Shown: positions 1 through 10,567 of the stretch, in pieces
How the letters are laid out: each line of letters starts with the position of its first letter
Position numbering within the stretch: position 1 is the stretch's first letter
Source of the DNA: Pycnopodia helianthoides
Lineage: Eukaryota > Echinodermata > Asteroidea > Forcipulatida > Asteriidae
Direction of reading: 5' to 3'
DNA: 64,000 nucleotides
Assembly (NCBI GenBank): GCA_032158295.1
Contig: CM063243.1
Location: 4,472,948-4,536,947 of the forward strand
Translations under genes and position numbers: made by a program
Notes under the pieces: model-generated
Database searches by the model: none
Told to the model about the DNA's origin: nothing
Seen by the model: only the letters and a program-made list of their open reading frames with translations

Positions 1-480
1 AAGAATAAATGAAACCAGGGGAAATGTCATTGTAACTACGAAATACCCTTATGAAGTTTTTGGCAACGTTTGCAATATAAGAACCTTTACAAAATTACAG
101 GTCAATTTTTAATTTCTCTTTACTATACAGAAAACAGTGTTTTCTATTTCTCAGTCGCACGTAAGGTGTGTTAACTATTGGATGGGTAGTATTGATTAAC
201 TTCTAAATTCTCAATACCTTTAATTAGACGCACATATTTGATCTATTTTATTGTATTTTCCATCCAATAGGTTATTGTTCGGGGGAAAAAAAACAATCAA
301 TCAGAATCCCGCCCTGTAGGTAAACACTTGTTTATTAATTAAACAAATACACATTGTGCATTTTGTGAATAAATGTATCTGATTGACACTTCTAAATAAA
401 ATAATAACCTAATCTCTTGAGATCAGTCCAGTTTATTTTGAAATAGGTTGGCAAATTTAGAATAAGAGAAGGTCCAGTGC
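1..480. other. AT-rich flank, no feature recognised
   Basis: AT-rich sequence with short poly-A and TTAATTAA-type runs. I see no open frame, repeat boundary or RNA gene. It lies just upstream of the CpG-rich promoter-like patch, so it may hold distal promoter sequence, but nothing in it supports a specific call. Confidence 0.5.
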
Positions 481-600
481 TTTGTTATGCAAATGACGGA
501 AGCCGGTACGCGTCCGGCCGCCATGTGAGCGACCCAACACCTAGCACCAGCACCCGGTGGCCGTACCCGTACTGTGTGTTGCTGAGAAGAAGTTCATGAC
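481..600 (+). promoter_or_regulatory. CpG-rich, TATA-less promoter-like patch with octamer, ETS and YY1-like motifs
   Basis: A short GC/CpG-rich island in otherwise AT-rich DNA. It contains, in order on the plus strand, a perfect octamer ATGCAAAT (487-494), an ETS-type core ACGGAAGC (496-503), CpGs at ACGCGTCCGG, and GGCCGCCATGT (516-526), which resembles the YY1 consensus GCCGCCAT although the bases after it do not match TTG. No TATA box is seen. This set is typical of broadly expressed metazoan promoters and sits 80-190 bases upstream of an ATG immediately followed by a strong splice donor. The motifs are read directly; promoter function is inferred. Confidence 0.5.
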
Positions 601-682
601 GTTCGAGTCTGTGCCTTCTGCTCCGCAGAAATCGTATTTTTTACGGCAGTTCTGAAGGCAAACTACATCAAAATCAAGAATG
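560..682 (+). other. Candidate first exon (5' UTR) ending in ATG directly at a splice donor
   Basis: The sequence downstream of the promoter patch ends AGAATG|GTGAGTTG: an ATG (680-682) followed at once by GTGAGT, a near-consensus metazoan 5' splice site. Genes whose first exon is 5' UTR plus the initiation codon are well known, for example many ribosomal protein genes, but no pyrimidine-rich TOP start is obvious here. The upstream boundary is a guess. The next phase-0 candidate exons (1825-1915 and 3155-3249) both hit stops in this frame, so either this ATG is not used, a coding exon has been missed, or the ATG belongs to a decayed gene. The product is not recognised. Confidence 0.35.
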
Positions 683-1338
683 GTGAGTTGAGAATGTTGT
701 CGTCTCAAGAGTTGAAGTGTTGGAAGGGACTTTATATTTTGAAATTTGAAAGAAATTTCGGGTGTTTTCGGTGCACGGCGCGAGTTTAAAAAAACCACAC
801 ATTTTTACTTGCTTTTGATGCACCTGTTGCAAATCGCGGGGTAAGGGAATTTTTTGCAAAATAAGTTGAATGTCTTAACATGTGTACATGTGTAACTGAA
901 ATACTTGACAAGCTTGCCAAGAAAAGAGTGCTACAAGCTTTAGTACAAGCCTTCAAAATGCCTTGTAATTTGTGTGAGTTGTTCTTCACATACTTCAACA
1001 ATCATTTTAACAAATTTTCTAAAGGCTAAGAAAAGAGTTGTACTTGTACAAACTCTTTGTTTTTCGATCTGAAGAGGTTTTTTTTTTTAGTAAAGGTGAC
1101 ATTTATTTTAAAAGTCTTACAGTCCAACATCCAGCTGCTTTGAACATTTTGCAGTGGTGAAGGCCCAGTGACTGGGCGCTGACAATCACTCGTTTACATC
1201 GTCGGCTATTGCAACAACCATGGCCCATACCCTAACAATTCGATGTTCAGGGTGGGTGACCGATGTGAAGTACAATATATTAACTTACACATAGTAGGTC
1301 TAAATTCAGACTTAAATTATGTAAAAATTCAATGATCC
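683..1338. other. Intron-like AT-rich DNA, nothing recognised
   Basis: Follows the GTGAGT donor. It contains a T8 run near 1080 and a short passage near 1150-1260 of more even base composition. No conserved frame, TIR or tandem repeat is visible. Confidence 0.35.
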
Positions 1339-1665
1339 TTGAAGGTACATGATTGGTAATCACCCTAAAAATTAATGGCAATAAAAACTTACTTGGTTTA
1401 TAGAAGTACAGCAACTTTTGATAGTATAAAGTATTTTGAGAAATATTTTAGTTAAAATAGTGTGGATATGGAAAAAGATGTCAGTTTTTATCCTTCAAAA
1501 TTTGAGTCTGAGAAACGTTTCTGCAGTTTGTGTATTCCCATTAGGGATTATTCTTTATGCGTGGACACATTTTGGCGATATTTCAAAAATGCGACCACCT
1601 TTTCAATTGAAATTTTCACAGGTTAGTTTTATTGTATATATCTACATTTATAAAAAATAAAAACT
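1339..1665. mobile_element. Degenerate copy of the TTAA-type MITE (family 1), one end lost
   Basis: Collinear with the full copy at 2120-2503: shared landmarks are the GGTAAT-CA-C start, AATTAATGGCAATAAAAACTT, GTACAGCA, TTTTGAGAAA, TCTGAGAAACGTTT and the TTTTCACAGGTTAGTTTTATTG stretch. The left TIR is mutated (TTGAAGGTACATGATTGG) and the right TIR is not found. The 74-residue open frame in it is a by-product of the repeat. Confidence 0.75.
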
Positions 1666-1824
1666 ATGAAAAAACAGTTTGTTTACTTTTTTTGCATCAC
1701 ATGAATTTGGCTCACATATGCCCTCACACGGTCAAAATTACAACAAATTTGGAATGACTTCTGACCCTCTCTGCAACCCCTTTATGAGACTTGTTGCAAA
1801 TTGTGCATTTTGTTTGTGTTGCAG

Positions 1825-1915
1825 TGAGGCTTTACAATCTCCAAAGAGATCTATACCCACTGACAAGTAGATGTCTAAGACTGGTCTATGATAAAGAAGC
1901 TGCATGGACTGTAAG
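1825..1915 (+). other. Exon-like block A, decayed duplicate of block B
   Basis: Preceded by a polypyrimidine-like TTTTGTTTGTGTTGCAG and followed by GTAAATTCC, so it has both splice-site types. About 91 bases. The acceptor flank, the core CAAAGAGATCTA-CCCA, the ATGTCTAAGAC stretch and the donor are shared with the block at 3155-3249, showing that an exon with its flanks was duplicated. This copy begins TGA in phase 0 and has a stop soon after its ATG (ATGTCTAAGACTGGTCTATGA), so it cannot be a coding exon in either obvious frame. It is either non-coding (5' UTR) or dead. Confidence 0.35.
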
Positions 1916-2119
1916 GTAAATTCCTGAGAAGAAAAACTTATCATATTCACACTTCGTCCCAGACAAATCTTGCTTAGCTGAAACGAGTTACCAGCCAAAA
2001 TTTCATAGAGTTTACATAGTTGCCACTGGTTCCCAATTCATTTTTTGCTCTGCTCAACAGCTGGGCCCGGTATAGTAACAGTTGTGTAGAGTGTCTGTTG
2101 TTGCTGAAACAGCTCCAAG

Positions 2120-2503
2120 TTAAAGGCACAGTACACGTTTGGTAATGACTCTGAAAATTAATGGCAATAAAAACTTACTTGGTAAGAAGTACAGCAGCCT
2201 TGGGTAGTAAAAAATAATGAGTTTTGAGAAACTTTTAACTTCAAAGTACTACGGTTATGGAAAATATATCACTTTTTATTCCCCAAAATTTAAATCTGAG
2301 AAGCGTTTTTGTAGACTGTGTATTCCTATGGGGAATATTCTTCCTGCGTGGAAATATTCGCTCTGGTTTTTCGTTGATATCTCAAATATGCAACCACCTT
2401 TTGAAGTGAAATTCACAGGTTAGTTTTATTGTATGTACCTACATTTATATAGGATTAACACAATCTGTAGGCTCCAATTACCAAACGTGTACTATGCCTT
2501 TAA
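2120..2503. mobile_element. Full-length TTAA-type MITE (family 1)
   Basis: Bounded by TTAA on both sides. The left end reads TTAAAGGCACAGTACACG and the right end is its near inverse complement, CGTGTACTATGCCTTTAA. Length is about 384 bases. No transposase frame is present, so this is a non-autonomous element. TTAA target duplications are characteristic of piggyBac-type insertion, which makes that superfamily the likely mobiliser; that step is inference because the AAAGG terminus is not the usual CCCTTT. At least nine further copies or fragments lie in this window. Confidence 0.8.
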
Positions 2504-3154
2504 AAGTAGGATCATCGTTTGGTTTTTGTCAATGTAATGATGATTTATAGGAAAAATTAATTACAATAAGAGTCACCTGTGAAAGTTCAGCTGAATACAG
2601 TGTCTACTTGCTTAGAAAACAGCAAAAAAGCTGTCATGGTATTTCACACCAATGTCAAATCCATCAGAATTTTCCCATAGCATTACAATTCATTTAGAGA
2701 TGTAATTAGTATGTTATTTGGCAATCAATTTTGAGTTGGCAGGCTCGGTTTCATTTTTTTCTGTTGTGTTTTAAAGAGTTTGGGAATCCTTTGGATGATT
2801 CACATCAAAAACAAAGGTCGAGGCAGATTTTTAGCTCTAATTGCATGTAACTTGCTAGATTAGTTCATGACAGCACAAAACCTCAAGACTCAAGTGAATT
2901 GTTTCAGGCATTTGTCGTCCCCCAAAAATCACTGTTGCTTATTTTGATTGCAACAGTCAAACATGAGTTGCATGATTTCCTCCAACTTGTTTTTATGTTT
3001 TAAATGTTGGTTTTTGTTCAGTTAGTTTTGATTGAAAGTATACACAATAATCCTTAAAGGTTAAAACAATTTATCTGAAACTAACTGTTTTAATGATCTT
3101 GGTAATGTTTGTAATCACTAATGTTGCGAATTGTGCGGTTTGTTTGTGTTGCAG
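2504..3154. other. Intron-like DNA between MITE and exon-like block B
   Basis: AT-rich, without tandem repeats or inverted termini. The last about 40 bases before 3155 match the acceptor flank of block A (GTTGCAAATTGTGCATTTTG-type sequence). Confidence 0.35.
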
Positions 3155-3249
3155 AAAAGCTCAGCATCTGCAAAGAGATCTACCCATTGAACAAGTAAAT
3201 GTCTAAGACCAGCCAAAATGAAAAAGGGCGCACATACTCTCCAAAAAAG
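3155..3249 (+). other. Exon-like block B with a possible start codon at 3199
   Basis: Acceptor TTTGTTTGTGTTGCAG, donor AAG|GTAAATTCC, length 95 bases. An ATG at 3199-3201, preceded directly by an in-frame TAA, opens a 17-codon frame to the donor reading MSKTSQNEKGRTYSPKK, a basic, charged peptide. In this frame the exon ends in phase 0 and the block C exons would stop at once (AGC TAG). Read in phase 0 from the first base of the block, it stops after 11 codons but would end in phase 2, which is exactly what block C needs. The two facts conflict, so an intermediate exon may be missing or the gene is decayed. I do not recognise the peptide. Confidence 0.35.
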
Positions 3250-3341
3250 GTAAATTCCTTTAAAAAGTACAATTTATGTATTTACACCCTGTCACAGCTC
3301 TGTAATGACTTTGCTAGTGCTTAGTGGTGTTACTAAGAGGG

Positions 3342-3735
3342 GGACCCCAATTGATGCCGTGCCTCCTTGGGTTCCCCATTGATGTCTGGCCCCCTGGGAT
3401 CCTCCATTGATGTCCATGCCACCCTAGGTTCCCCATTGATATCAATGCCTCCCTGGGTTTCCCCAATAATGTCTGTGCCCCCCCCCTGGGTTCCCCATTG
3501 ATGTTCGTTTCCCCCTGGATCCCCCATTGATGTCCGTGCCCCCTGGATCCCCCATTGATGTCCATGCCCACCTAGGTTCCCCCATTGATGTCCGTGCCCC
3601 TGGGTTCCCCCATTGATGCCCACGCCTCCCTGGGTTCCCCATTGATATCAATGCCTTCCTGGGTGTCCCCAATGATGTCCGTGCCCCCTTGGTTCCCCAT
3701 TGATGTCCCTGCCCCCTAGGTTCCCCAATTGATGT
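3342..3735. repeat. 30-bp C-rich minisatellite, array I
   Basis: About 13 units of a 30-bp repeat; on the plus strand the core is ATTGATGTCCGTGCCCCC followed by CTGGGTTCCCC. The unit length is a multiple of three, which produces long open frames on both strands: decapeptide repeats of the GGTQGGTDIN type on minus and PPLMSVPPWV type on plus. Units vary by point changes and by C-run length. It is the smallest of three arrays of the same repeat in the window. Confidence 0.95.
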
Positions 3736-3860
3736 TTGGGTAAAACACAAAAATAACCAATATCAGTCTTTTAGTCTTCGATGCAAATTTATCATCCATT
3801 AAATCCTTGCATTACCCGCTGCTAAAAAACAGGAATTAAACTGCCTGTAGCTATCTGGCA

Positions 3861-3945
3861 AGCTCGGTGGTCTAGTGGTATGAAATCTGCTCTAGAATGC
3901 AATGGTAATTGTAGGTTCTAATCCCATGCAATGCCTGTGCATTCT
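3861..3945 (+). repeat. tRNA-like sequence, probably a SINE head
   Basis: Contains an A-box-like TGGTCTAGTGG (3868-3878) and a B-box-like GGTTCTAATCCC (3914-3925) with a tRNA-like spacing of 35 bases. The presumed acceptor-stem halves (AGCTCGG and the bases after the B box) do not pair, and the middle does not form a convincing anticodon arm. It is therefore a tRNA-derived repeat or pseudogene rather than a working tRNA gene. Confidence 0.5.
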
Positions 3946-3966
3946 CGTTTTTACAGTATGCAGTGC

Positions 3967-4216
3967 TTAAAGGCAAAGTATACCTTTGGTTTTTGGGACC
4001 GTTTGATTTTTTAATCCTATATAAATGTAGATATATACTGTAAAAATAACCTGTAAAAATTTCATTTCGTATCGCAAAATTCGCAGCGAATATGTCCACG
4101 CATAAAGAAAAATCCACACTATTTGAATTGAAGTATTTCCTAAAATGCTTTATACTATCGAAAGTTGCTGTACTTTGAACTAAGTCAGTGATTACCAATC
4201 CTGTACCTTCCTTTAA
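3967..4216. mobile_element. TTAA-type MITE (family 1), inverted, internally deleted
   Basis: Begins TTAAAGGCAAAGTATACC and ends with CTGTACCTTCCTTTAA; both ends carry TTAA. It is about 250 bases against about 384 for the full copy. Its interior CGCAGCGAATATGTCCACGC is the point at which the two later copies (10006 and 12604) join the minisatellite, so this copy gives the undisturbed structure. Confidence 0.8.
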
Positions 4217-4505
4217 TACACATCGGTGTATGGGTTTTTATCATCGATGCAAATTTAACATCTATTAAAGAGTGATTCATTTTAAAATGTTGTAGTGTTG
4301 AGAATGTTTTGATGACAACAATTTATTGTGAAAAATTGCATCACCAACCACCCCCCCACCCCCCAAAAAAGCCCACAAAGTAACAAATAAAATCTTCCAC
4401 TTTTCAATTATTTTGAATCACTGAATCAGTTCCTAAACAATGATACAGAGACTTTAGTATTCCATAACATGATAAAATTTAATCATTTGTTAATTTGCTT
4501 TACAG

Positions 4506-4601
4506 AGCTGGTAAAGCTGACATGAGATCCATCAATCAACAAAGTAGATGATGTCTATGCACTGTACATTAAGCTGGTATAATGCCCTTTCTGCTAACAA
4601 G
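4506..4601 (+). pseudogene. Exon-like block C0, degenerate copy of blocks C1/C2
   Basis: TTTGCTTTACAG acceptor and AACAAG|GTAAATTTATAAAC donor match those of the copies at 10492 and 13090. The body aligns with them (AAAGCTGA-ATGAGATCCATCAA, GATGATGTCTATGCACTGTAC), but insertions change the frame: after the ATG the reading runs into TGA at GTAGATGATG. In the other two copies the same frame is open throughout. This copy is therefore the decayed or ancestral one. Confidence 0.45.
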
Positions 4602-4674
4602 GTAAATTTATAAACATTTGTACAAATACCAAGTAATATCAAGCATGAATGGTAAGAAACAACTTCTTCTGATA

Positions 4675-7600
4675 AGATGTCCGTGCCCCCCTGGGTTCCC
4701 CAATTGATGTTCGGCCCCCCCCCCAGGGTTCCCCATTGATGTCCGTGCCCCCTGGGTGCCCCCATTGATGTCCGTGCCTCCCTGGGTTCCCCCATTGATG
4801 TCCATGCCCCCCTGGATTCCCCCATTGATGTCAATGCCCCCCTGGGTTCCCCCATTGATTTCCGTGCCCCCTGGGTTCCCCAATTCATGTTTAGCCCCCC
4901 CCCCCCCCCCCGGGTTCCCCATTGATGTCCGTGCCCCCTGGGTGCCCCCATTGATGTCCGTGCCTCCCTGGGTTCCCCCATTGATGTCAGTGCCCCCTGG
5001 GTTCCCCCATTGATGTCTGTTCCCCCAGGTTCCCCCATTGATGTCCATGTCCCCCTAGGTTCCCCCATTGATGTCCCACCTCCCTGGGTTCCCCCATTGA
5101 TGTCAGTGCCTCCTTGAGTTCCCCCATTGATGTCTGTGCCCCCCTTGGTTCCCCAGTTAATGTCCGTGCCCCCTGGGTTCTCCATTGATGTCCGTGACCC
5201 CCTGGGTTCTCCCATTGATGTCCGTGCCTCCCTGGGTTCCCCCATTATGTCTGTGTCCCCCTGGGTTTCCCCATTGATGTCCCCCATTGAGCTCCTCTGG
5301 GTTCCCCCATCTGAAATCTGGTCTTTTCATAACAGGAATACCAGGGTTCCCCCATTGATGTCCATGCCTCCCTGGGTTTCCCCATTAATATCCAAGCCTC
5401 CTTGGGTTTCCCCCGTTGATGTCCATGCCCTCCTGGGTTCCCCAATTGATGTTCGGCGCCCCCCCCCAGGGTTCCCCATTGATGTCCGTGCCCCCTGGGT
5501 GCCCCCATTGATGTCCGTGCCTCCCTGGGTTCCCCCATTGATGTCCATGCCCCCCTGGATTCCCCCATTGATGTCAATGCCCCCCTGGGTTCCCCCATTG
5601 ATTTCCGTGCCCCCTGGGTTCCCCAATTCATGTTTAGCCCCCCCCCCCCCGGGTTCCCCATTGATGTCCGTGCCCCCTGGATGCCCCCATTGATGTCCGT
5701 GCTTCCCTGGGTTCCCCCATTGATGTCAGTGCCCCCCTGGGTTCCCCCATTGATGTCTGTTCCCCCAGGTTCCCCCATTGATGTCCATGTCCCCCTAGGT
5801 TCCCCCATTGATGTCCCACCTCCCTGGGTTCCCCCATTGATGTCTGTGCCTCCTTGAGTTCCCCCATTGATGTCTGTGCCCCCCTTGGTTCCCCAGTTAA
5901 TGTCCGTGCCCCCTGGGTTCTCCATTGATGTCCGTGACCCCCTGGGTTCTCCCATTGATGTCCGTGCCTCCCTGGGTTCCCCCATTATGTCTGTGTCCCC
6001 CTGGGTTTCCCCATTGATGTCCCCCATTGAGCTCCTCTGGGTTCCCCCATCTGAAATCTGGTCTTTTCATAACAGGAATACCAGGGTTCCCCCATTGATG
6101 TCCATGCCTCCCTGGGTTTCCCCATTAGTATCCAAGCCTCCTTGGGTTTCCCCCATTAATGTCCGTGCCCCCCTGGGTTCCCCAGTTAACGTCTGCGCCC
6201 TCTGGGTTCCCCAGTTAACGTCCGTGCCCTCTGGGTTCTCCATTGATGACCGTGCCTCCCTGGGTTCCCCCATTGATGTCTTTGCCCCCTGGGTCCCCCA
6301 TCATGATGTCTGTTCCCCCCTAGGTTCCCCCATTGATTTCCGTGCCCCCCTGGGTTCCCCCATTGATGTCAATGCCTCCCTGGGTTCCCCCATTGATGTC
6401 AGTGCCCCCCTGGGTTCCCCCATTGATGTCAATGCCTCCCTGGGTTCCCCCATTGTAGTCCATGCCCCCTCGGTTCCCCCATTGATGTCTGTGCCCCCCT
6501 AGGTTCCACCGATGAGGTCCATTCCCCCCCCCCCCCTGGGTTCCCCCATTGATGTCTGTGCCCCCCTAGGTTCCCCCATTGTAGTCCATGCCCCCTCGGT
6601 TCCCCCATTGATGTCTGTGCCCCCCTAGGTTTCACCGATGATGTCCATTTCCCCCCCCCTGGGTTCCCCCATTGATGTCAGTGCCCCCCTGGGTTCCCCC
6701 ATTGATGTCAATGCCTCCCTGGGTTCCCCCATTGTAGTCCATGCCCCCTCGGTTCCCCCATTGATGTCTGTGCCCCCCTAGGTTCCACCGATGATGTCCA
6801 TTCCCCCCCTGGGTTCCCCCATCGATGTCCCACCTCCCTGGGTTACCCAGTTAATGTCCGAGCCCCCTGGTTCTCCATTAATGACCGTGCCCCACTGGGT
6901 TCCCCCATCATGATGTCTGTGCCCCTCCCTGGGTTCCCCCATCATGATGTATGTGCCCCCCTGGGTTCCCCCATTGATTCCGTGCCCCCCTGGGTTCCCC
7001 CACTGATGTCAATGCCTCCCTGGGTTCCCCCATTGATGTCCGTGCCCCCCTGGGTTCCCCAATTGATGTTCGGGCCCCCCCCCCCAGGGTTCCCCATTGA
7101 TGTCCGTGCCCCCTGGGTGCCCCCATTGATGCCCACGCCTCCCTGGGTTCCCCCATTGATATCAATGCCTTCCTGGGTGTCCCCAATGATGTCCATGCCC
7201 CCCTGGATTCCCCCATTGATGTCAATGCCCCCCTGGGTTCCCCCATTGATTTCCGTGCCCCCTGGGTTCCCCAATTCATGTTTAGCCCCCCCCCCCCCCG
7301 GGTTCCCAATTGATGTCCGTGCCCCCTGGTGCCCCCATTGATGTCAGTGCCCCCCTGGGTTCCCCTATTGATGTCTGTTCCCCCTGGGTTCCCCCATTAT
7401 GTCTGTGTCCCCCTGGGTTCTCCATTGATGACCGTGCCTCCCTGGGTTCCCCCATTGATGTCTTTGCCCCCTGGGTCCCCCATCATGATGTCTGTTCCCC
7501 CCTAGGTTCCCCCATTGATTTCCGTGCCCCCCTGGGTTCCCCCATTGATGTCAATGCTCCCTGGGTTCCCCCATTGATGTCAGTGCCCCCCTGGGTTCCC

Positions 7601-10010
7601 CCATTGATGTCAATGCCTCCCTGGGTTCCCCCATTGTAGTCCATGCCCCCTCGGTTCCCCCATTGATGTCTGTGCGCCCCTAGGTTCCACCGATGATGTC
7701 CATTCCCCCCCCCCCTGGGTTCCCCCATTGATGTCTGTGCCCCCCTAGGTTCCCCCATTGTAGTCCATGCCCCCTCGGTTCCCCCATTGATGTCTGTGCC
7801 CCCCTAGGTTCCACCGATGATGTCCATTCCCCCCCCCCTGGGTTCCCCCATTGATGTCAGTGCCCCCCTGGGTTCCCCCATTGATGTCAATGCCTCCCTG
7901 GGTTCCCCCATTGTAGTCCATGCCCCCTCGGTTCCCCCATTGATGTCTGTGCCCCCCTAGGTTCCACCGATGATGTCCATTCCCCCCCCCCCCTGGGTTC
8001 CCCCATTGATGTCCCACCTCCCTGGGTTACCCAGTTAATGTCCGAGCCCCCTGGGTTCTCCATTAATGACCGTGCCCCCCTGGGTTCCCCAATCATGATG
8101 TCTGTGCCCCTCCCTGGGTTCCCCCATCATGATGTATGTGCCCCCCTGGGTTCCCCCATTGATTTCCGTGCCCCCCTGGGTTCCCCCACTGATGTCAATG
8201 CCTCCCTGGGTTCCCCCATTGATGTCGGTGCCCCCCTGGGTTCCCCAATTGATGTTCGGCCCCCCCCCCCCCAGGGTTCCCCATTGATGTCCGTGCCCCC
8301 TGGGTGCCCCCATTGATGACCGTGCCTCCCTGGGTTCCCCCATTGATGTCCATGCCCCCTGGGTTCCCCCATTGATGTTCGGCCCCCCCCCAGGGTTCCC
8401 CATTGATGACCGTGCCTCCCTGGGTTCCCCCATTGATGTCCATGCCCCCTGGGTTCCCCCATTAATGTCCGTGCCTCCCTGGGTTCCCCCATCATGATGT
8501 TTGTGCCCCCCTGGGTTCCCCAATTGATTTCCGTGCCTCCCTGGGTTCCCCCATAGATGTCCGTGCACTCCTGGGTTCCCCAATTGATGTTCGGCCGCCC
8601 CTGGGTTCCCCATTGATGTCCATGCCCCCTGGGTGCCCCCATTGATGTTCGTGCCCCCCTGGGTTCCCCAATTGATGTCAGTGCCCCCCTGGGTTCCCCC
8701 ATTGATGTCCGTGCCCTCCTGGGTTCCCCAATTGATGTTCGGCCGCCCCTGGGTTCCCCATTGATGTCCGTGCCCCCTGGGTGCCCCCATTGATGTCCGT
8801 GCCCCCCTGGGTTCCCCAATTGATGTTCGGCCGCCCGCCCCTGGGTTCCCCATTGATGTCCGTGCCCCCTGGGTGCCCCCATTGATGTCCGTGCCTCCCT
8901 GGGTTCCCCCATTGAATTCAGTGCCCCCCTGGGTTACCCCATTGATGTCCGTGTCTCCCTGGTTCCCCCATCATGATGTATGTGCCCCCCTGGGTTCCCC
9001 CATTGATTTCCGTGCCCCCCTGGTTCCCCATTGATGTCAATGCCTCCCTGGGTTCCCCCATTGATGTCCGTGCCCCCCTGGGTTCCCCATTGATGTCCGT
9101 GACCCCCTGGGTTCCCCCATTGATGTCCGTGCCCCCCTGGTTCCCCAATTAATGTTCGGCCCCCCTGGGTTCCCTATTGATGTCCATGCCCACTAGGTTC
9201 CCCCATTGATGTCCCACCTCCCTGGGTTCCCCATTGATGTTCCTGCCTCCCTGAGTTCCCCCATTGATGTCCGTGCCCCCCTTGGTTCCCCAGTTAATGT
9301 CCCTGCCCCCTGGGTTCTCCATTGATGTCTGTGCCCCCCTTGGTTCCCCAGTTAATGTCCCTGCCCCCTGGGTTCTCCATTGATGTCCATGCCCCCCTGG
9401 TTCCCCCATTGATGTCCGTGCCTCCCTGGGTTCCCCATTGATGTCCGTGTCCCCCCTGGGTTTCCCTTCCCCATTGATGTCCCCCATTGAGCTCCTCAGG
9501 GTTCCCCCATCTGAAATCTGGTCTTTTCATAACAAAGAATACCAGGGTTCCGGCCACCATTGATGTCCAACCTCCCTGGGCTCCCCCATTAATGTCCAGG
9601 CCTCCTTGGGCCCATTGGTGTCCGTGCCCCCCTGGGTTCCCCAGTTAACGTCCGTGCCCCCTGGGTTCTCCATTGATGACAGTGCCCCCCCTGAGTTCCC
9701 CCATTGATGTCTTTGCCCCCCTGGGTCCCCCATCATGATGTCTGTGCCCCTTTATGTTCCCCCATTGATTTCCGTGCCCCCCTGGGTTCCCCCATTGATG
9801 TCAATGCCTCCCTGGGTTCCCCCATTGATGTCCATGCCCCCCTTGGTTCCCCAATTGATGTTTGGCCCCCCTGGGTTCCCATTGATGTCCCCGCCCCCTG
9901 GCCGGGTTCCCCCATTGATGTCCGTGCCTCCCTGTGTTCCCCCATTGATGTCCGTGTCCCCCTGGGTTTCCCCATTGATGTCCCCCATTGAGCTCCTCAG
10001 GGTTCCGCAG
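4675..10010. repeat. 30-bp C-rich minisatellite, array II (about 5.3 kb)
   Basis: Roughly 175 units of the 30-bp repeat. All C-rich on the plus strand, with C runs up to about 18 (near 4893-4912), giving a G-rich minus strand with quadruplex-forming potential. A higher-order organisation is visible: 4710-5330 and 5449-6067 are near identical, and the unique marker CATCTGAAATCTGGTCTTTT occurs at about 5309, 6047 and 9508. A second sub-block with CATTGTAGTCCATGCCCCCT and GGTTCCACCGATGATGTCC recurs six times between 6450 and 7990. Frames of up to about 270 codons on both strands are products of the 30-bp period; I do not regard them as genes. Confidence 0.95.
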
Positions 10011-10222
10011 CAAATATGTCCATGCATAAAGAATAATCCCTAATAGGAATACAAGATCTGAGAAACGTTTCTGACAGAAATTTGAGAGGAATAAAAACTG
10101 ACATATTTTTCTATAGCCACATTATTTTTGAGTTGAAAAATTTCTCAAAATGCTTTATACTATCGAAAGTTGCTGTACTTTTAACCAAGTCAGTGATTAC
10201 CAATCGTGTACTTTCCCTTTAA
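10006..10222. mobile_element. Family-1 MITE fragment fused to minisatellite array II
   Basis: Starts inside the element at GCAGCAAATATGTCCATGC and continues to the right terminus ACTTTCCCTTTAA with its TTAA (10219-10222). The left half seen in the copy at 3967 is missing and replaced directly by the minisatellite. Confidence 0.75.
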
Positions 10223-10491
10223 TACACATCGGTGTATGGGTTTTTATCATCGATGCGAATTTAACATCTATTAAAGAGTGATTAATTTAAAAACTTGGTA
10301 GTGTGGAGAGTGTTTTGAAGACAATAATTTATTGTGAAAAGTTGCATGACCCCCCCCCCCAACAAAGTAACAAATAAAACCTTTCATTTTGAAATTATTT
10401 TGAATCACTGAATCAGTTCTTATATATTGCTACAGAGACTTTTATTCCATAACATGATAAAAATTAAATCATTTGTTAATTTTGCTTTCAG

Positions 10492-10567
10492 AGCTAGAAA
10501 AGCTGAAATGAGATCCATCAACAAAGTAGGCCTAGATGATGTCTATGCACTGTACACTATGCACAAG
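10492..10567 (+). other. Exon-like block C1 (open in one frame)
   Basis: Acceptor TTTTGCTTTCAG, donor CACAAG|GTAAATTTAT. 76 bases, read as one base completing a codon plus 25 codons: ARKAEMRSINKVGLDDVYAL then YTMHK. The other two frames have stops. If followed by the candidate last exon at 14505 in phase 0, the frame continues HEKTDVIQPSV and stops. The peptide is not recognised. The L in this copy is Q in block C2, so the copies are not identical in coding potential; they could be alternative exons or one could be dead. Confidence 0.4.

Noticed and set aside
4532..9991. Many overlapping 60-270-codon frames on both strands with glycine/threonine- or proline-rich decapeptide repeats
   Set aside because: The 30-bp unit is a multiple of three, so open frames arise on both strands without selection. 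Frames shift and stop wherever a C-run length changes.
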